Positions 1-7,656 of a stretch of DNA of 10,292 nt are shown here, one piece after another (the stretch's first letter is position 1; every line of letters starts with the position of its first letter). Where the stretch lies: positions 1 to 10,292 of the forward strand of contig JNEU01000283.1 in NCBI GenBank assembly GCA_000697475.1, given 5' to 3'. Made by a program: the position numbers and the translations under genes. The DNA is from Lichtheimia corymbifera B2541 (Eukaryota > Mucoromycota > Mucoromycetes > Mucorales > Lichtheimiaceae). The notes under the pieces were generated by a model that saw nothing but the letters and a program-made list of their open reading frames with translations, was not told the origin of the DNA and searched no databases.

Positions 1-150
1 TGTGAAGGTATATCCCCGTATACCGTCTGGTCAGCTAGTAGGCAACTAAAACCAAGATAGCGGAACTGCGAAAGAAAAAGCAATCGGGAAGGCCATCGCA
101 ATGGACATGGGGATCCGCCATCAACATGCATATAGAATAACAGAATGAAT
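1..150. other. Unassigned left flank
   Basis: No recognisable coding sequence, RNA gene or repeat. The three forward frames are broken by stops or resemble no known domain. In particular it does not encode the RNase H segment that should precede the pol fragment starting at 330, so element 1 is not simply interrupted by a short insertion here. A 6-bp inverted repeat (GGTATA at 7-12, TATACC at 19-24) is present but too small to interpret. Confidence 0.5.
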
Positions 151-329
151 GGCGAATGGGGCCTCTTTATTCTATCTTATTCGAATAAAAAATTATTTGT
201 TCTACATTATTCGAGCATGGTTATTGTTCGTTCTTATTCTGTTCGAGCCCGATGATTGTTATTCTTATTCTGGTTTATTCGAGCAAAACAAGCGGAATAA
301 CGATTAATCGAATAAAGTGCCCATCCCTA
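151..329. mobile_element. Short hAT-like non-autonomous element (MITE-like)
   Basis: The right edge, read on the minus strand, begins TAGGGATGGGCACTTTATTC, a hAT-style terminus. The left side holds a diverged counterpart, ATGGGGCCTCTTTATTC (156-172). Between them the motif TTATTCGA recurs, once as the palindrome TTATTCGAATAA, which resembles the subterminal repeats of hAT elements. There is no transposase. The right edge abuts integrase-element coding sequence exactly at 329/330. The left boundary is approximate and I see no clean 8-bp target duplication, so the left flank may have been rearranged. The family assignment rests on end sequence only. Confidence 0.45.
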
Positions 330-431
330 GATACATTGTTGGATTATAATTTCAACGTGGTTTATTTGCCTGGTATCAAAAACATTCTGCCTGATCACTT
401 GTCGCGTCTCTTCTCGTATCCGTACGAAACG

Positions 432-443
432 CTGGAGGGGGGT
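432..443 (+). other. Internal polypurine tract copy, element 1 (candidate central PPT)
   Basis: CTGGAGGGGGGT here is identical over 12 nt to the 3' PPT of the same element at 3141-3152. It lies within the pol reading frame (residues TLEGG), just after the RNase H end and before the integrase zinc finger. Element 2 has a matching arrangement at the equivalent place with its own, different PPT sequence. A role as a second plus-strand primer site is inferred. Confidence 0.65.
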
Positions 444-982
444 AGAATGGACACAGCCAAATGGGTTGTAAGCCAAGATGATGCTGAATCTGAGTTGATT
501 ACAAGAGCAGCTGAAATATCAGACTCGATGGAGCCACCAGAAGAAGAAAAGCATGACATTCTGGAAAAGGCGCATTTATTCGGTCATTTTGGAGCTGAGG
601 CTATTGTAAAAGCTATTCGCAACAATGGACTGTACTGGCCAAAGATTAAGGAACAAGCCGTTGAGTTGGTAAAATCCTGCAAGGAATGCCAAAAGTACAA
701 CATTGCGCAAAATGGATATAACCCTCTGAGACCGATCCGTGCGTACGTTCCGGGTGATCACTGGGCTATAGATCTTGCTGGTCCTCTCACCACATCCAAA
801 CGCGGTAACAACTACCTGCTAGTACTCATTGATATTTGCACGAGATTTTGCATCCTGCGTCCCATCCCGGATAAGCAATCACATACCATTGTTCAGACCT
901 TGGTACAAGTATTCTGCGACTTTGGACTGCCTCGCATACTGCAATCAGACAACGGAACCGAGTTTATCAATGATTTAATGTC

Positions 983-987
983 TCGTT
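983..987 (+). repeat. Target site duplication, left copy (TCGTT)
   Basis: TCGTT here is repeated at 2233-2237, directly flanking the inverted ends of the 988-2232 insertion. Removing the insertion and one copy (1250 bp) brings the left and right integrase fragments into the same frame. Confidence 0.85.
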
Positions 988-1215
988 TGTTAGCGTACAT
1001 TTCGAGGATCCGTACAATTTTAAATTGTACTAGTACAATTCGAAATTGTTCTAGTACAATTTTTAATTTTCCTAGTACAATTCGAAATTGTCCTAGTACA
1101 ATTTTATGTCCTCGAATTGTACTAGGACAACTTTGAATCCTTGAATTGTACTAGGGCAATTCAAAAATATAGCCGCACAATTTGATGTGCTTGAATTGTA
1201 CTAGGACAATTCGAG
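988..1215. repeat. Left subterminal palindrome array
   Basis: A run of related units built around AATTGTACTAGTACAATT, a perfect 18-bp palindrome at 1023-1040, with variants such as GAATTGTACTAGGACAA. Units recur every few tens of bases up to about 1215, often preceded by CCTTG or CCTCG. The same units occur in the array at the right end. Confidence 0.85.
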
Positions 1216-2084
1216 GATGCTGGCAATCATGCACGTAGTAAGCGCCCAATGCAGTGAGGACGCATCTTGGTGTCCTATCATTCGCATAGAAGTTTCAGTG
1301 ATCATCAATATGGCATTCTATCATCCTTGGTGTTCTTAAATAAAGCAAGCAGACCGTTGGCTTTAAGGATAATGATACTTGTATTGGCTCTATTTATATA
1401 TTCAAAAGTTCATGCTTTTTATATTTGCAGTATATAATTGAATGTCTATAGTAAGGTTTATGACGCATATGGATCCGAGATCTTGTTTCCATTCTTGTGA
1501 GGGCTCTTGTCATCGTGCGAGTTATAACAGGCTTCACAGTATGGGTGTGCATATGGAACCGTGGTCCTAGGTATTCAACGTGCCTGGTGGTAGCGCTGGT
1601 GTTGGTACAATAGTTCTGGCCGCGTTTACAGTATTCCTAAATAGAGTAGCTATTTTCTTTTTTCGTAAGCACATATATTAGCATTGACCGTTGACCAGCT
1701 TAAATATATAATATACGTCTTATCGAATCTTAGAGCCTCGTGCCATGGAGTACGACAGTCTGTCTTACTGTCAATCGCGTAGTCACATGGTCAGCAAAGC
1801 ATAGTGTCCAGGCTTGAGCAGTGAAGGATAGACCAAGAGAGCGGTTATTTCATACATGGGTATATCATATTAGGCTTCATGTATTTATTTCATGCATTCA
1901 AATCCCATATGCGCTATATGTACGTTGGTTGCTAAGCTAATACTCTAACTACACAAATAGACTAGAAACTGAAAATGGATTCAATAACAAGTGCTACGAT
2001 CCCCGCCAAGACCGCCATACCTCTGTATATAAGTGTCGCGCTCATCCATGTCCTTGGGTAATGTCGTTGTGTAAGGTGATTGCG

Positions 2085-2232
2085 TGTCCTCGTTTTGTAC
2101 TAGTACGATTTTGAATCCTCGAATTGTACCCGTACAATTCAAGGATACAGCCGTACAATTTGATGTCCTTGAATTGTACTAGTACAATTTTGTGTCCTTG
2201 AATTGTACGGATCCTCGAATTGTACGCCAACA
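2085..2232. repeat. Right subterminal palindrome array
   Basis: The same family of units as at the left end, including a second exact AATTGTACTAGTACAATT palindrome at 2172-2189 and diverged copies such as TTGTACTAGTACGATT. Together with the left array this would let single strands form large fold-back structures. They could also serve as repeated protein binding sites; this role is inferred. Confidence 0.85.
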
Positions 2233-2237
2233 TCGTT
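2233..2237 (+). repeat. Target site duplication, right copy (TCGTT)
   Basis: Matches 983-987. The integrase frame resumes at 2238. Confidence 0.85.
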
Positions 2238-3106
2238 TTGCACGCGCAGCTGGCTTCGATCATCGTCTCGTATCACCGTATCATCCTCGTGCAAGTGGAG
2301 TAGCGGAAAGATGGGTGCAAACTTCAGTTGGAGCTATCAAAAAGAGAGTGCAAGGAGTGCATGAAAACTGGGATCTATACGTACCTGCTGTACAATTGGC
2401 AATGAACGTCAAGGTTAGCAAACGTACTGAATCGCCTCCCTTCTCATTGATGTTTGCTCGTAGACTGAATAACTTTGACGACTATCGCAATGAGGAACAG
2501 CTCTCACCAATGAGTCGACAAGAGCTGTTGAAACGTATCGACCAAATGAACGAGATTGTATTCCCAGCGATAAGAGGCAGGACTGAAGCAATAATGGAAA
2601 AGCAAAAGAGCAAGTTTGATAAACACCACAAACTCATTGATTTTCCCACGGATAGTCACGTCATGAAACGCGTGCTACAAAAGAAAGGTAAACTGTATCC
2701 TGAATACGAAGGCCCATTTACAGTCGTACGCAAGACCAAAGGTGGATCCTATGTCCTCAAGGATGAGATGCGAGACCTGCTACCGATCGATGTGCCTCCT
2801 TCGCAACTCAAGCTTATTTCACAAGATGAAATCATTCCTGCCGGTCAATTGTTTCAAGTGGAAAGTATTATTGCACACGACAAAGATGAAAATGGTAACA
2901 TGAAATACAAAGTGCGTTGGAAAGGTTACACTGCGGAACACGATACATGGGAGCCTTACGAACACTTCACCAGCGATGCACCCATTGCGGCGTATTGGGC
3001 ACGCATTAATGCGGAATCACCGCATAACAGCGGACATGCAAATCGCAAACGCAAACAGCAAAATCGCTCACCATCCACCAGATCCAACAAGCGATCAAAG
3101 AAATAG
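2238..3106 (+). pseudogene. Pol fragment, element 1: integrase C-terminal half with GPY/F module and chromodomain
   Basis: The fragment resumes the integrase core at AAGFDHRL and contains the catalytic Glu in GVAERWVQT (codon 2306-2308). It then has the GPY/F module (YEGPF near 2704-2718) and a chromodomain from about 2850, with the aromatic and WEP signature KYKVRWKGYTAEHDTWEP and the final helix residues AAYWARI. The chromodomain of such integrases directs insertion by binding modified histone tails (family knowledge). The protein ends in a very basic tail, SNKRSKK, with stop TAG at 3104-3106. The frame is open from the insertion edge to this stop. An apparent ORF start upstream, at 2192, lies within the inserted repeats and is not real. 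Confidence 0.9.
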
Positions 3107-3140
3107 CTTTTCACCAACACATTTCCAAACAGCAAAGAGC

Positions 3141-3154
3141 CTGGAGGGGGGTGA
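3141..3154 (+). other. 3' polypurine tract, element 1
   Basis: CTGGAGGGGGGTGA immediately precedes the LTR start TGTGGT at 3155, the expected place for the plus-strand primer. The first 12 nt are repeated exactly at 432-443. Confidence 0.85.
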
Positions 3155-3310
3155 TGTGGTATCTGGATGGATACACAGGATATTAGCTCAGCTATGTGAC
3201 TCCGTAATTGACAGTATATATAAGAGACCCAAATAAACATTTTGACCCTTGTCAGATTCTCACTGTATTTTCTTGACTAGTACCTCTTTTCTTGTTTACA
3301 CACACACACA
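3155..3310 (+). repeat. 3' LTR of element 1 (short, about 156 bp)
   Basis: It starts TGTGGTATC right after the PPT, sharing TGTGGT with the LTR starts of elements 2 and 3. It contains a TATA box and an AATAAA signal. The 3' end is placed at the end of a CA run (ACACACA at 3310), because pol-like coding similarity of another copy begins at 3311. With no 5' LTR in the window, this end is approximate. Confidence 0.7.
3215..3237 (+). promoter_or_regulatory. TATA box and AATAAA signal in LTR 1
   Basis: TATATATAAG lies at 3215-3224 and AATAAA at 3232-3237. The poly(A) signal is so close to the TATA box that it probably lies upstream of the transcription start. Confidence 0.55.
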
Positions 3311-3457
3311 TCTTACTTGAAGCTCTTTTGCCACCACATGAACGCATTCCCAAGTGGTCGTTCTGTAACATAAACGAGTCTGTCATTCGTTTGGAGCTTA
3401 CACAGAAAGATGTTACATCAAATCAACGCCAATATACATTGCCATATGCGTTACGTC
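3311..3457 (+). pseudogene. Gypsy pol scrap (protease-RT linker) next to LTR 1
   Basis: Translation gives IPKWSFCNINESVIRLE and then RQYTLPYALR. This lines up with IPKKSFCTVSQSVVRLE and RPQYPLPEAA of element 2 (codons near 6292-6396), the stretch between protease and RT. It is about 49 residues long and in the same orientation as elements 1 and 2. It abuts the end of LTR 1 on the left and the hAT terminus at 3458 on the right. A normal element has leader and gag after an LTR, not this part of pol. The simplest reading is that it belongs to an older Gypsy copy into which element 1 and the hAT element inserted. It is non-functional. Confidence 0.7.
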
Positions 3458-3500
3458 TAGGGGTCCTCAACATAACCGCATAATCGAAAAAATCGCGGTT

Positions 3501-3525
3501 CGATTCGATTCGATTCGATTCGATT
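3501..3525. repeat. (CGATT)5 tandem repeat in hAT subterminal region
   Basis: Five perfect tandem copies of CGATT, surrounded by scattered related motifs (AATCG, ATCGA) between about 3475 and 3580. Such clusters in hAT elements usually bind the transposase. Confidence 0.85.
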
Positions 3526-3726
3526 GGGTGTTGAAAATCGATATAATCGAGCTGCGATTATTTGCAAGAATCGAAGAATCGAGCGGGTATTTAGCCTTAC
3601 AATAATACTGATATTTATGTATATGATATAATAAACAATAACCAATACTAATACTGCTTCGCTACACTATTGCTATTACTGGATACTGCGAATGGGAATG
3701 CGAATAGCGAATGTAGCTTATACTAA

Positions 3727-4069
3727 TCATGTTTCATGTATACCATCAAAGAATGATTGCCATGATCCTAACAGCATAAGCTGTTTAATGGTGTCTGGTG
3801 CAAGCCTGTTGCGTGTGTGTGGAAGCATCAATCTGGTAGCTGAGAAACAACGTTCTGATGGTGTGGATGTAGCTGGGATTGCAAGATAACGTGCAGCCAT
3901 ACGGGATAAATTTGGCCAACGTATAGCCGATGATTCCCAAAACAATAGCTCTTGGGGCCTATCCTTAGTCACCATCGGTGTCAATGATCGTTTACCAACA
4001 TATTCGTTCAATTCATCATTCGAAGGCTCCAATTGAAATAAATCATGCAAGGCCTGTGCTTGTTCACTG
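3727..4069 (-). pseudogene. hAT transposase, C-terminal dimerisation region (fragment)
   Basis: Read on the minus strand, the frame is open from the element 2 junction at 4069 down to a TGA at 3727-3729, about 113 codons. It contains the hallmarks of the hAT C-terminal dimerisation domain: LLFWESSAIRWPNL, then AARYLAIPATSTPSERCFSA, then RNRLAPDTIKQLMLL. In hAT transposases this region forms the dimer interface and completes the RNase H-like catalytic fold. The zinc finger, the catalytic Asp residues and the N-terminus are missing because element 2 inserted here. The frame has no internal stop, so the host copy was young when it was split. Confidence 0.9.
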
Positions 4070-4336
4070 TGTGGTAAACGTGCTATAAGCCAGGGGCTAA
4101 TTTTACGACTTGGGTTTCGATCATAGACAACGGTCGCTTATCCCATTATATACCCGCTTTTTAAGATAACCATATAATGATAAACACTTGCATGAATGAA
4201 ACGCATGAATAATTGACACTGACATGGGCATAATGAAAAGTATTTAAGTAGAGATAATGGTTAGGTGAATAAACTTCAGTTCCAAGATACTTCTTGTTTT
4301 ATTGTCTTATTGTGTTTTTCTATCTTTGTGCCCACA
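4070..4336 (+). repeat. 5' LTR of element 2 (267 bp)
   Basis: It starts TGTGGTAAACG and ends GCCCACA, giving a 5-bp terminal inverted repeat TGTGG/CCACA. Its first 189 bp recur at 9675-9863 without a difference that I can find. It drives transcription of gag-pol. Confidence 0.9.
4241..4273 (+). promoter_or_regulatory. TATA-like box and AATAAA signal in LTR 2
   Basis: TATTTAAG lies at 4241-4248 and AATAAA at 4268-4273, spaced much as in LTR 1 and in the solo LTR. Transcription probably starts shortly after 4273. Confidence 0.45.
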
Positions 4337-4368
4337 TTTTTTTATCTTGAGTCTTGATTACACCTACC
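4337..4368 (+). promoter_or_regulatory. Leader of element 2 with possible primer site
   Basis: Only 32 nt separate the LTR end from the gag ATG. No TGG-starting tRNA primer-binding site directly follows the LTR. TATCTTG at 4343-4349 is complementary to CAAGATA at 4283-4289 within the LTR transcript, which could be a weak trace of Tf1-like self-priming. Confidence 0.3.
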
Positions 4369-5853
4369 ATGTCTAACAACGAAGAAAACCGTAACCAACC
4401 TGCCACCGAAGACACTAACATGACGGAGGCCCCAACTCACCAGGAAACTGGCGACAATCGTGATCAGCCCCAAGATCATCAAGATGGTGCTACCCAAACG
4501 CCATGGAATCCTGATCGCCAAGATACGGTCAATGCCGCTGATTTCCTTGCCAACCTTCAACCAGGTGCCACTCGTGGACAGGTAATGGAAGCCTTGCAAA
4601 GACAAATTGAAAGCTTGGACGCCACTATTACAGATTTGGCTACAGGTGACAACCAAGACCGCTTTGTACATGTCACTCAACAACGTGATATTTTGAACGA
4701 GCGTCTTACTACATTGCGACGTATTCATAATCAGAATACCAATGAAACAACTGGCACCAGAGCCAACAATACGAACAGCCAAGATGCTCTCGTACCACGC
4801 CACCTACCTGCTTTCCAATTTTTTGGTGGTGTACGACATGCTAAAAACAAGGCTCGATACGACTCGGCTCAATCATTCTTGGAGGAGTTCCGGACTGTAC
4901 TTGAGGGCCATAGTCTCAACATTGAGCAACACTGGCGCCGTCTGATGCCGCTTACTGTGAATTCGAATAGTCGTGCTTGGCTAAGAGAGCTCATGGGAAA
5001 GGAAGGTGTCAACGACTGGAGTACTTTCTGTCAAGAAATCATTAAACAATATTCTCCACCCTACACCATGTTCTACCGACGCAATCACTTACGTACCATG
5101 CGTCAAAAGTCGACCGAGTCTTTGCGTCAATATTCAACTAAATTTCAAGAGTATGCCGTCAAAACAGGTATTGCGAATAACCAAGAACTCGTCTTCAATT
5201 ACTTGTGTTAGCTCCATCGTCGATATAGAAAACGCTCGTGGTCGCTTGTACATCATCATTACGGTGAAGAGGTTCCGGATGAATTGGAGCCAATCGTGCA
5301 ACTCGTCATGACGTTGTCATCGGGAGAAAGAGCGCCTGAAGATGAAGAAATGCCAATGAGTGATTCAAGTGATGACTATGATTCGGACACTGAAACAAGT
5401 GACTCAGACTCTCACCGCCACAAACGCCGCCGATCTGTCAACAAGGGCAAAGGAAAGGTTAAGTCGAAGAAAAACAAAGGTGGCAACTGTCCCATCCATC
5501 GCGGTGCTGGTCATGATGAAGAAAATTGTAATGTTCTCAAGAAACATGTTAACGCTGCACTGCAACAAGCTTCACCTCAAGCTTCAAGTTCTCGCTCAGC
5601 TGGTTTTGTACCACGTCAACCTCGTTATCCACCTCGCATGCAGCCTCAAGCTGGTCGCAACATGTGTTGGCATTGCAATAAAGTCCCATTTGTTCTCGGT
5701 CATGAATGTCCAGAGATGCGGCAGGCTCGTGCTAGAAGAGCACAACGCTTCAACAATAACGTGATATCCCGAATGGCTCACATCAACCACAATGATACGA
5801 CTACGTTCATGCAGCTCGATAATGATCAACTTGATAATCACGCACAGGAATAG
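4369..5853 (+). pseudogene. gag: gag of element 2, with an in-frame TAG
   Basis: The ATG at 4369 is the first in frame after the LTR, in good context (CTACCATGT). Gag builds the cytoplasmic particle and packages the RNA. The N-terminus (about residues 1-65) is polar and acidic, then comes a likely coiled coil (QVMEALQRQIESLDATI to DILNERLTTLRRI). Next is the Retrotrans_gag core (FLEEFRTVL, WLRELMG, WSTFCQEIIKQY), then a Ser/Asp-rich and Lys/Arg-rich linker. Two zinc motifs follow: CPIHRGAGHDEENC (5488-5529), a C-x2-H-x4-H-x4-C form, and CWHCNKVPFVLGHEC (5665-5709), a C-x2-C-x8-H-x-C knuckle. A TAG at 5209-5211 interrupts the frame, but the same frame continues without other stops (LHRRYRKRSWSLV onwards) to the TAG at 5851-5853. 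It is therefore one gene with a point nonsense change, not two genes. Confidence 0.85.
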
Positions 5854-5854
5854 A
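5848..5854 (+). promoter_or_regulatory. Candidate +1 frameshift site at the gag stop
   Basis: The sequence GAA TAG A ends gag. Skipping the T of the stop moves ribosomes to AGA and into the protease frame just before the VQALLDTGAD motif. The pol frame is +1 to gag and overlaps its end (5792-5853). Shifting at a slow stop codon resembles antizyme mRNAs, and Ty3 is known to use a +1 shift at its gag-pol border. A simple 1-bp insertion is the alternative. Confidence 0.4.
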
Positions 5855-7453
5855 AATGTTCAAGCCCTTTTAGACACCGGAGCAGATCACTCCCTGTTAG
5901 ACATAGACTTTGCTAAAGAAAATAAATGGCTCATTACGCCCCATACACAAGCTGGTTCAGTAATAATGTCAATGAAAAATCATACAAGTAAAAGATATGG
6001 ATATATTAAAGACATGCAAATACAATATATGACTCGTCAGTATTCCCACACATTTGAGGTTCTACCTCTATCCGAAAATGTCAAAGTAACTATAGGACTC
6101 GATCTTATGCCCAAGCTAGGCATTTCAATACATGGATTAGCAACAAAATGGTGTACTGATGAACGACAATATAAGGCTAGTGATGATACATTTTTAGATA
6201 TACCACAGCCTAATAAATCTCCCGCTGGTACCAAACAGGAGCAGGAGCAATTCCATGCTGCAATCCAGCCATACATTAATGCAAATGCGCAGATCCCTAA
6301 AAAATCATTCTGCACTGTTTCTCAATCAGTGGTGCGTTTAGAAACGCCAGACAAAGCAACATCCTACCGCCCTCAATATCCATTACCTGAGGCAGCTATG
6401 GATGAAGTCAAAAGGACAGTCGACGAATGGTTAGCAGATGGCATCATTGAACGTGCACCCTCATACTCTGCTTGGAATAGTCCATTGACGCTTGCCGCAA
6501 AGAAGGATGCTGCAGGTAATAAGGTAAAGTTGCGTTTGTGTCTTGATCCCCGGCACATAAACGAATTGCTGCCTGATAATCGTTACCCACTTCCTGTCAT
6601 TAAACAAATATTCCATGCTGTCAAAGGATCATCCATATTTACTACGTTAGATTTAAAAAGCGCATTTCATAGATTCATGATTCATCCTGATGATCGTCAT
6701 AAATTGCAGTTCTCTATATTAGGACGACAGTATCGATGGGTAGGAGCACCTTTCGGCCTTAAGGTACTGCCAAAGATTTTTCAGGCAAGCATGGGCTCAC
6801 TGTTTAATCAACTTCCATTTGTACAATGCTTTATCGATGATATTGTCATTTATTCAAAGGGCATGCAGGAACATATACATCATGTGCAACAGGCCATAAA
6901 AATCCTCACTAACGCTAACCTGATCTTGAATCCGGAAAAATGCCACTTTGCCCAACAATCTGTCAACCTGCTTGGCTTCTGTGTCTCCGCAAAGGGTGTT
7001 GCCTTAGATCCTCGTAAGGTCACCAACGTAATGACATGGCCTCGCCCTAAAACTGGCAAAGACATCATGAAATTCCTTGGCATTATCACTTACTTCAGTG
7101 AATCCATTCCAAATGTCTCCAAGCTAACCGCTCCTCTGAATAAACTGCGCTACGTTGACTCTTTGGACGGTTTATGGCAGGATGCGCAAGAGATTGCATT
7201 TCAAACATTGAAAGATGTATTAATAAAAGCACCCATATTACGATATCCTAACCTTAAATACCCATTTTCCGTGGCCACTGATGCCTCAAACGTTGGAATA
7301 GGCGCTGTCTTGTATCAAGTGATTAATGGTGAAACCCGCCATATTTCTTTTGTTGCTAAATCCTTGAACGCCGCCCAACGCAACTATACCACCACACGCA
7401 AAGAGCTACTTGCTGTCATATACGCCCTAAAGCAGTTCCATCAATACCTCTAG
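5852..7453 (+). pseudogene. pol: pol of element 2, part 1: protease, reverse transcriptase and start of RNase H
   Basis: It begins in the frame entered at 5852. The aspartic protease has its active site in VQALLDTGADHSLLD (Asp codon 5873-5875). The RT domain follows, with LRLCLDPRHIN, TTLDLKSAFHRF and the catalytic FIDDIVIYS motif (6830 onwards), and then NPEKCHFAQQSVNLLG. RNase H starts with SVATDASNVGIGAVL (Asp codon 7280-7282) and KELLAVIYAL (Glu codon 7403-7405). RT copies the element RNA inside the particle and RNase H degrades the template. A TAG at 7451-7453 stops the frame between the second and third RNase H catalytic residues, but homology continues directly in the same frame. The upstream ATG at 5792 lies inside gag and is probably not used; pol is most likely made as a Gag-Pol fusion. 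Confidence 0.9.
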
Positions 7454-7642
7454 GGTCGTCATTTCACTTTGTATACCGACCACCGTGCTTTAACATACCT
7501 TCATACCCAACGCGTTGCCAACTCGATGATGGTCAATTGGCTTGATATCCTTCTCTCATACGATTTTGACATCGTCCACCTTCCCGGTCTTCAAAATACG
7601 CTCCCTGATGCACTTTCACGTCTTTTTCCGGCTGATTCAACG

Positions 7643-7656
7643 CTGGCAGGGGATGA
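7643..7656 (+). other. Internal polypurine tract copy, element 2 (candidate central PPT)
   Basis: CTGGCAGGGGATGA is identical over 14 nt to the 3' PPT at 9661-9674. Identity stops exactly at the LTR boundary (C here, T of TGTGGT there). It encodes LAGD within pol, between RNase H and integrase, at the same place as the internal copy of element 1. The plus-strand priming role is inferred. Confidence 0.7.

Larger units (their letters stand above)
330..987 (+). pseudogene. Pol fragment, element 1: RNase H tail and integrase N-terminal half
   Basis: The frame opens upstream inside the hAT-like sequence (from 252), but homology starts at about 330. There the residues LDTLLDYNFNVVYLPG match LDILLSYDFDIVHLPG of element 2 and lead into the RNase H end LPDHLSRLF. 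Next comes an integrase HHCC zinc-binding domain (HLFGH, then CKEC), followed by the catalytic core with its first Asp in WAIDLAGP (codon 771-773) and second Asp in QSDNGTEF (codon 948-950). Integrase inserts the cDNA into host chromatin. The catalytic Glu is downstream of the insertion that begins at 988, so this half cannot work alone. Residues translated beyond 987 come from the inserted repeats and are not integrase. Confidence 0.9.
988..2232. mobile_element. 1245-bp insertion with terminal inverted repeats and palindromic subterminal arrays
   Basis: The ends are inverted repeats of 32 bp with two mismatches, starting TGTTAGCGTACATTTCGAGG on the left and, on the minus strand, TGTTGGCGTACAATTCGAGG on the right. 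They are flanked by a 5-bp duplication, TCGTT. No credible transposase or other ORF lies inside. The core (about 1216-2085) has no repeats that I recognise. The element is therefore non-autonomous. Two readings are possible. One is a DNA transposon with unusually rich subterminal repeats. The other is a large solo LTR, because the termini are TG and CA, the duplication is 5 bp, and a TATATAAG box lies at 2026-2033. The long inverted repeats favour the DNA transposon. The superfamily is unknown to me. Confidence 0.8.
330..3310 (+). mobile_element. Element 1: 5'-truncated Ty3/Gypsy chromovirus
   Basis: What remains is the RNase H tail, integrase, GPY/F module, chromodomain, 3' polypurine tract and 3' LTR, in the usual Ty3/Gypsy order. 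The 5' LTR, gag, protease, RT and most of RNase H are missing. The left edge coincides with the end of the hAT-like element at 329. The body is split by the 988-2232 insertion; apart from that, the surviving reading frame is open to its stop at 3104-3106. The protein is clearly related to that of element 2 (integrase motifs and chromodomain line up throughout) but is a distinct family with a different LTR and PPT. Confidence 0.85.
3458..4069 (-). mobile_element. hAT transposon, terminal part, cut by element 2
   Basis: The outer end reads TAGGGGTCCTCAACATAACC, a typical hAT terminus, followed by many ATCGA/TCGATT subterminal motifs. Further in is a minus-strand transposase C-terminus. The element is thus read right to left, and this is its 3' end. 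It stops abruptly at 4069, where the LTR of element 2 begins. The rest of the transposon, its other end and its 8-bp target duplication must lie beyond the window. Confidence 0.75.

Noticed and set aside
7..24. Inverted repeat GGTATA/TATACC as a terminator or regulatory hairpin
   Set aside because: A 6-bp stem with no other context is expected by chance.
142..337. 8-bp target duplication around the small hAT-like element
   Set aside because: The flanks compared (ending at 150 and starting at 330) match at only about half the positions, so no duplication is claimed.
988..1136. C-terminal part of the open frame running from 252 to 1136
   Set aside because: Residues after 987 are translated palindromic repeats of the inserted element and have no integrase similarity.
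988..2232. CRISPR-like array, given regularly recurring units
   Set aside because: The units are palindromes with irregular spacing, sit only at transposon ends, have no unique spacers, and the sequence is eukaryotic.
2042..2263. Minus-strand ORF of 73 codons
   Set aside because: It is a translation of the right-hand repeat array across the transposon boundary, with no domain.
4342..4803. Minus-strand ORF of 153 codons with hydrophobic stretches
   Set aside because: It lies wholly antisense to the well-supported gag and extends into the leader; it matches no family I know.
5360..5764. Plus-strand ORF of 134 codons overlapping gag in another frame
   Set aside because: The gag frame carries the zinc motifs and acidic linker here. 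The alternative frame is low in identifiable content and is a shadow.
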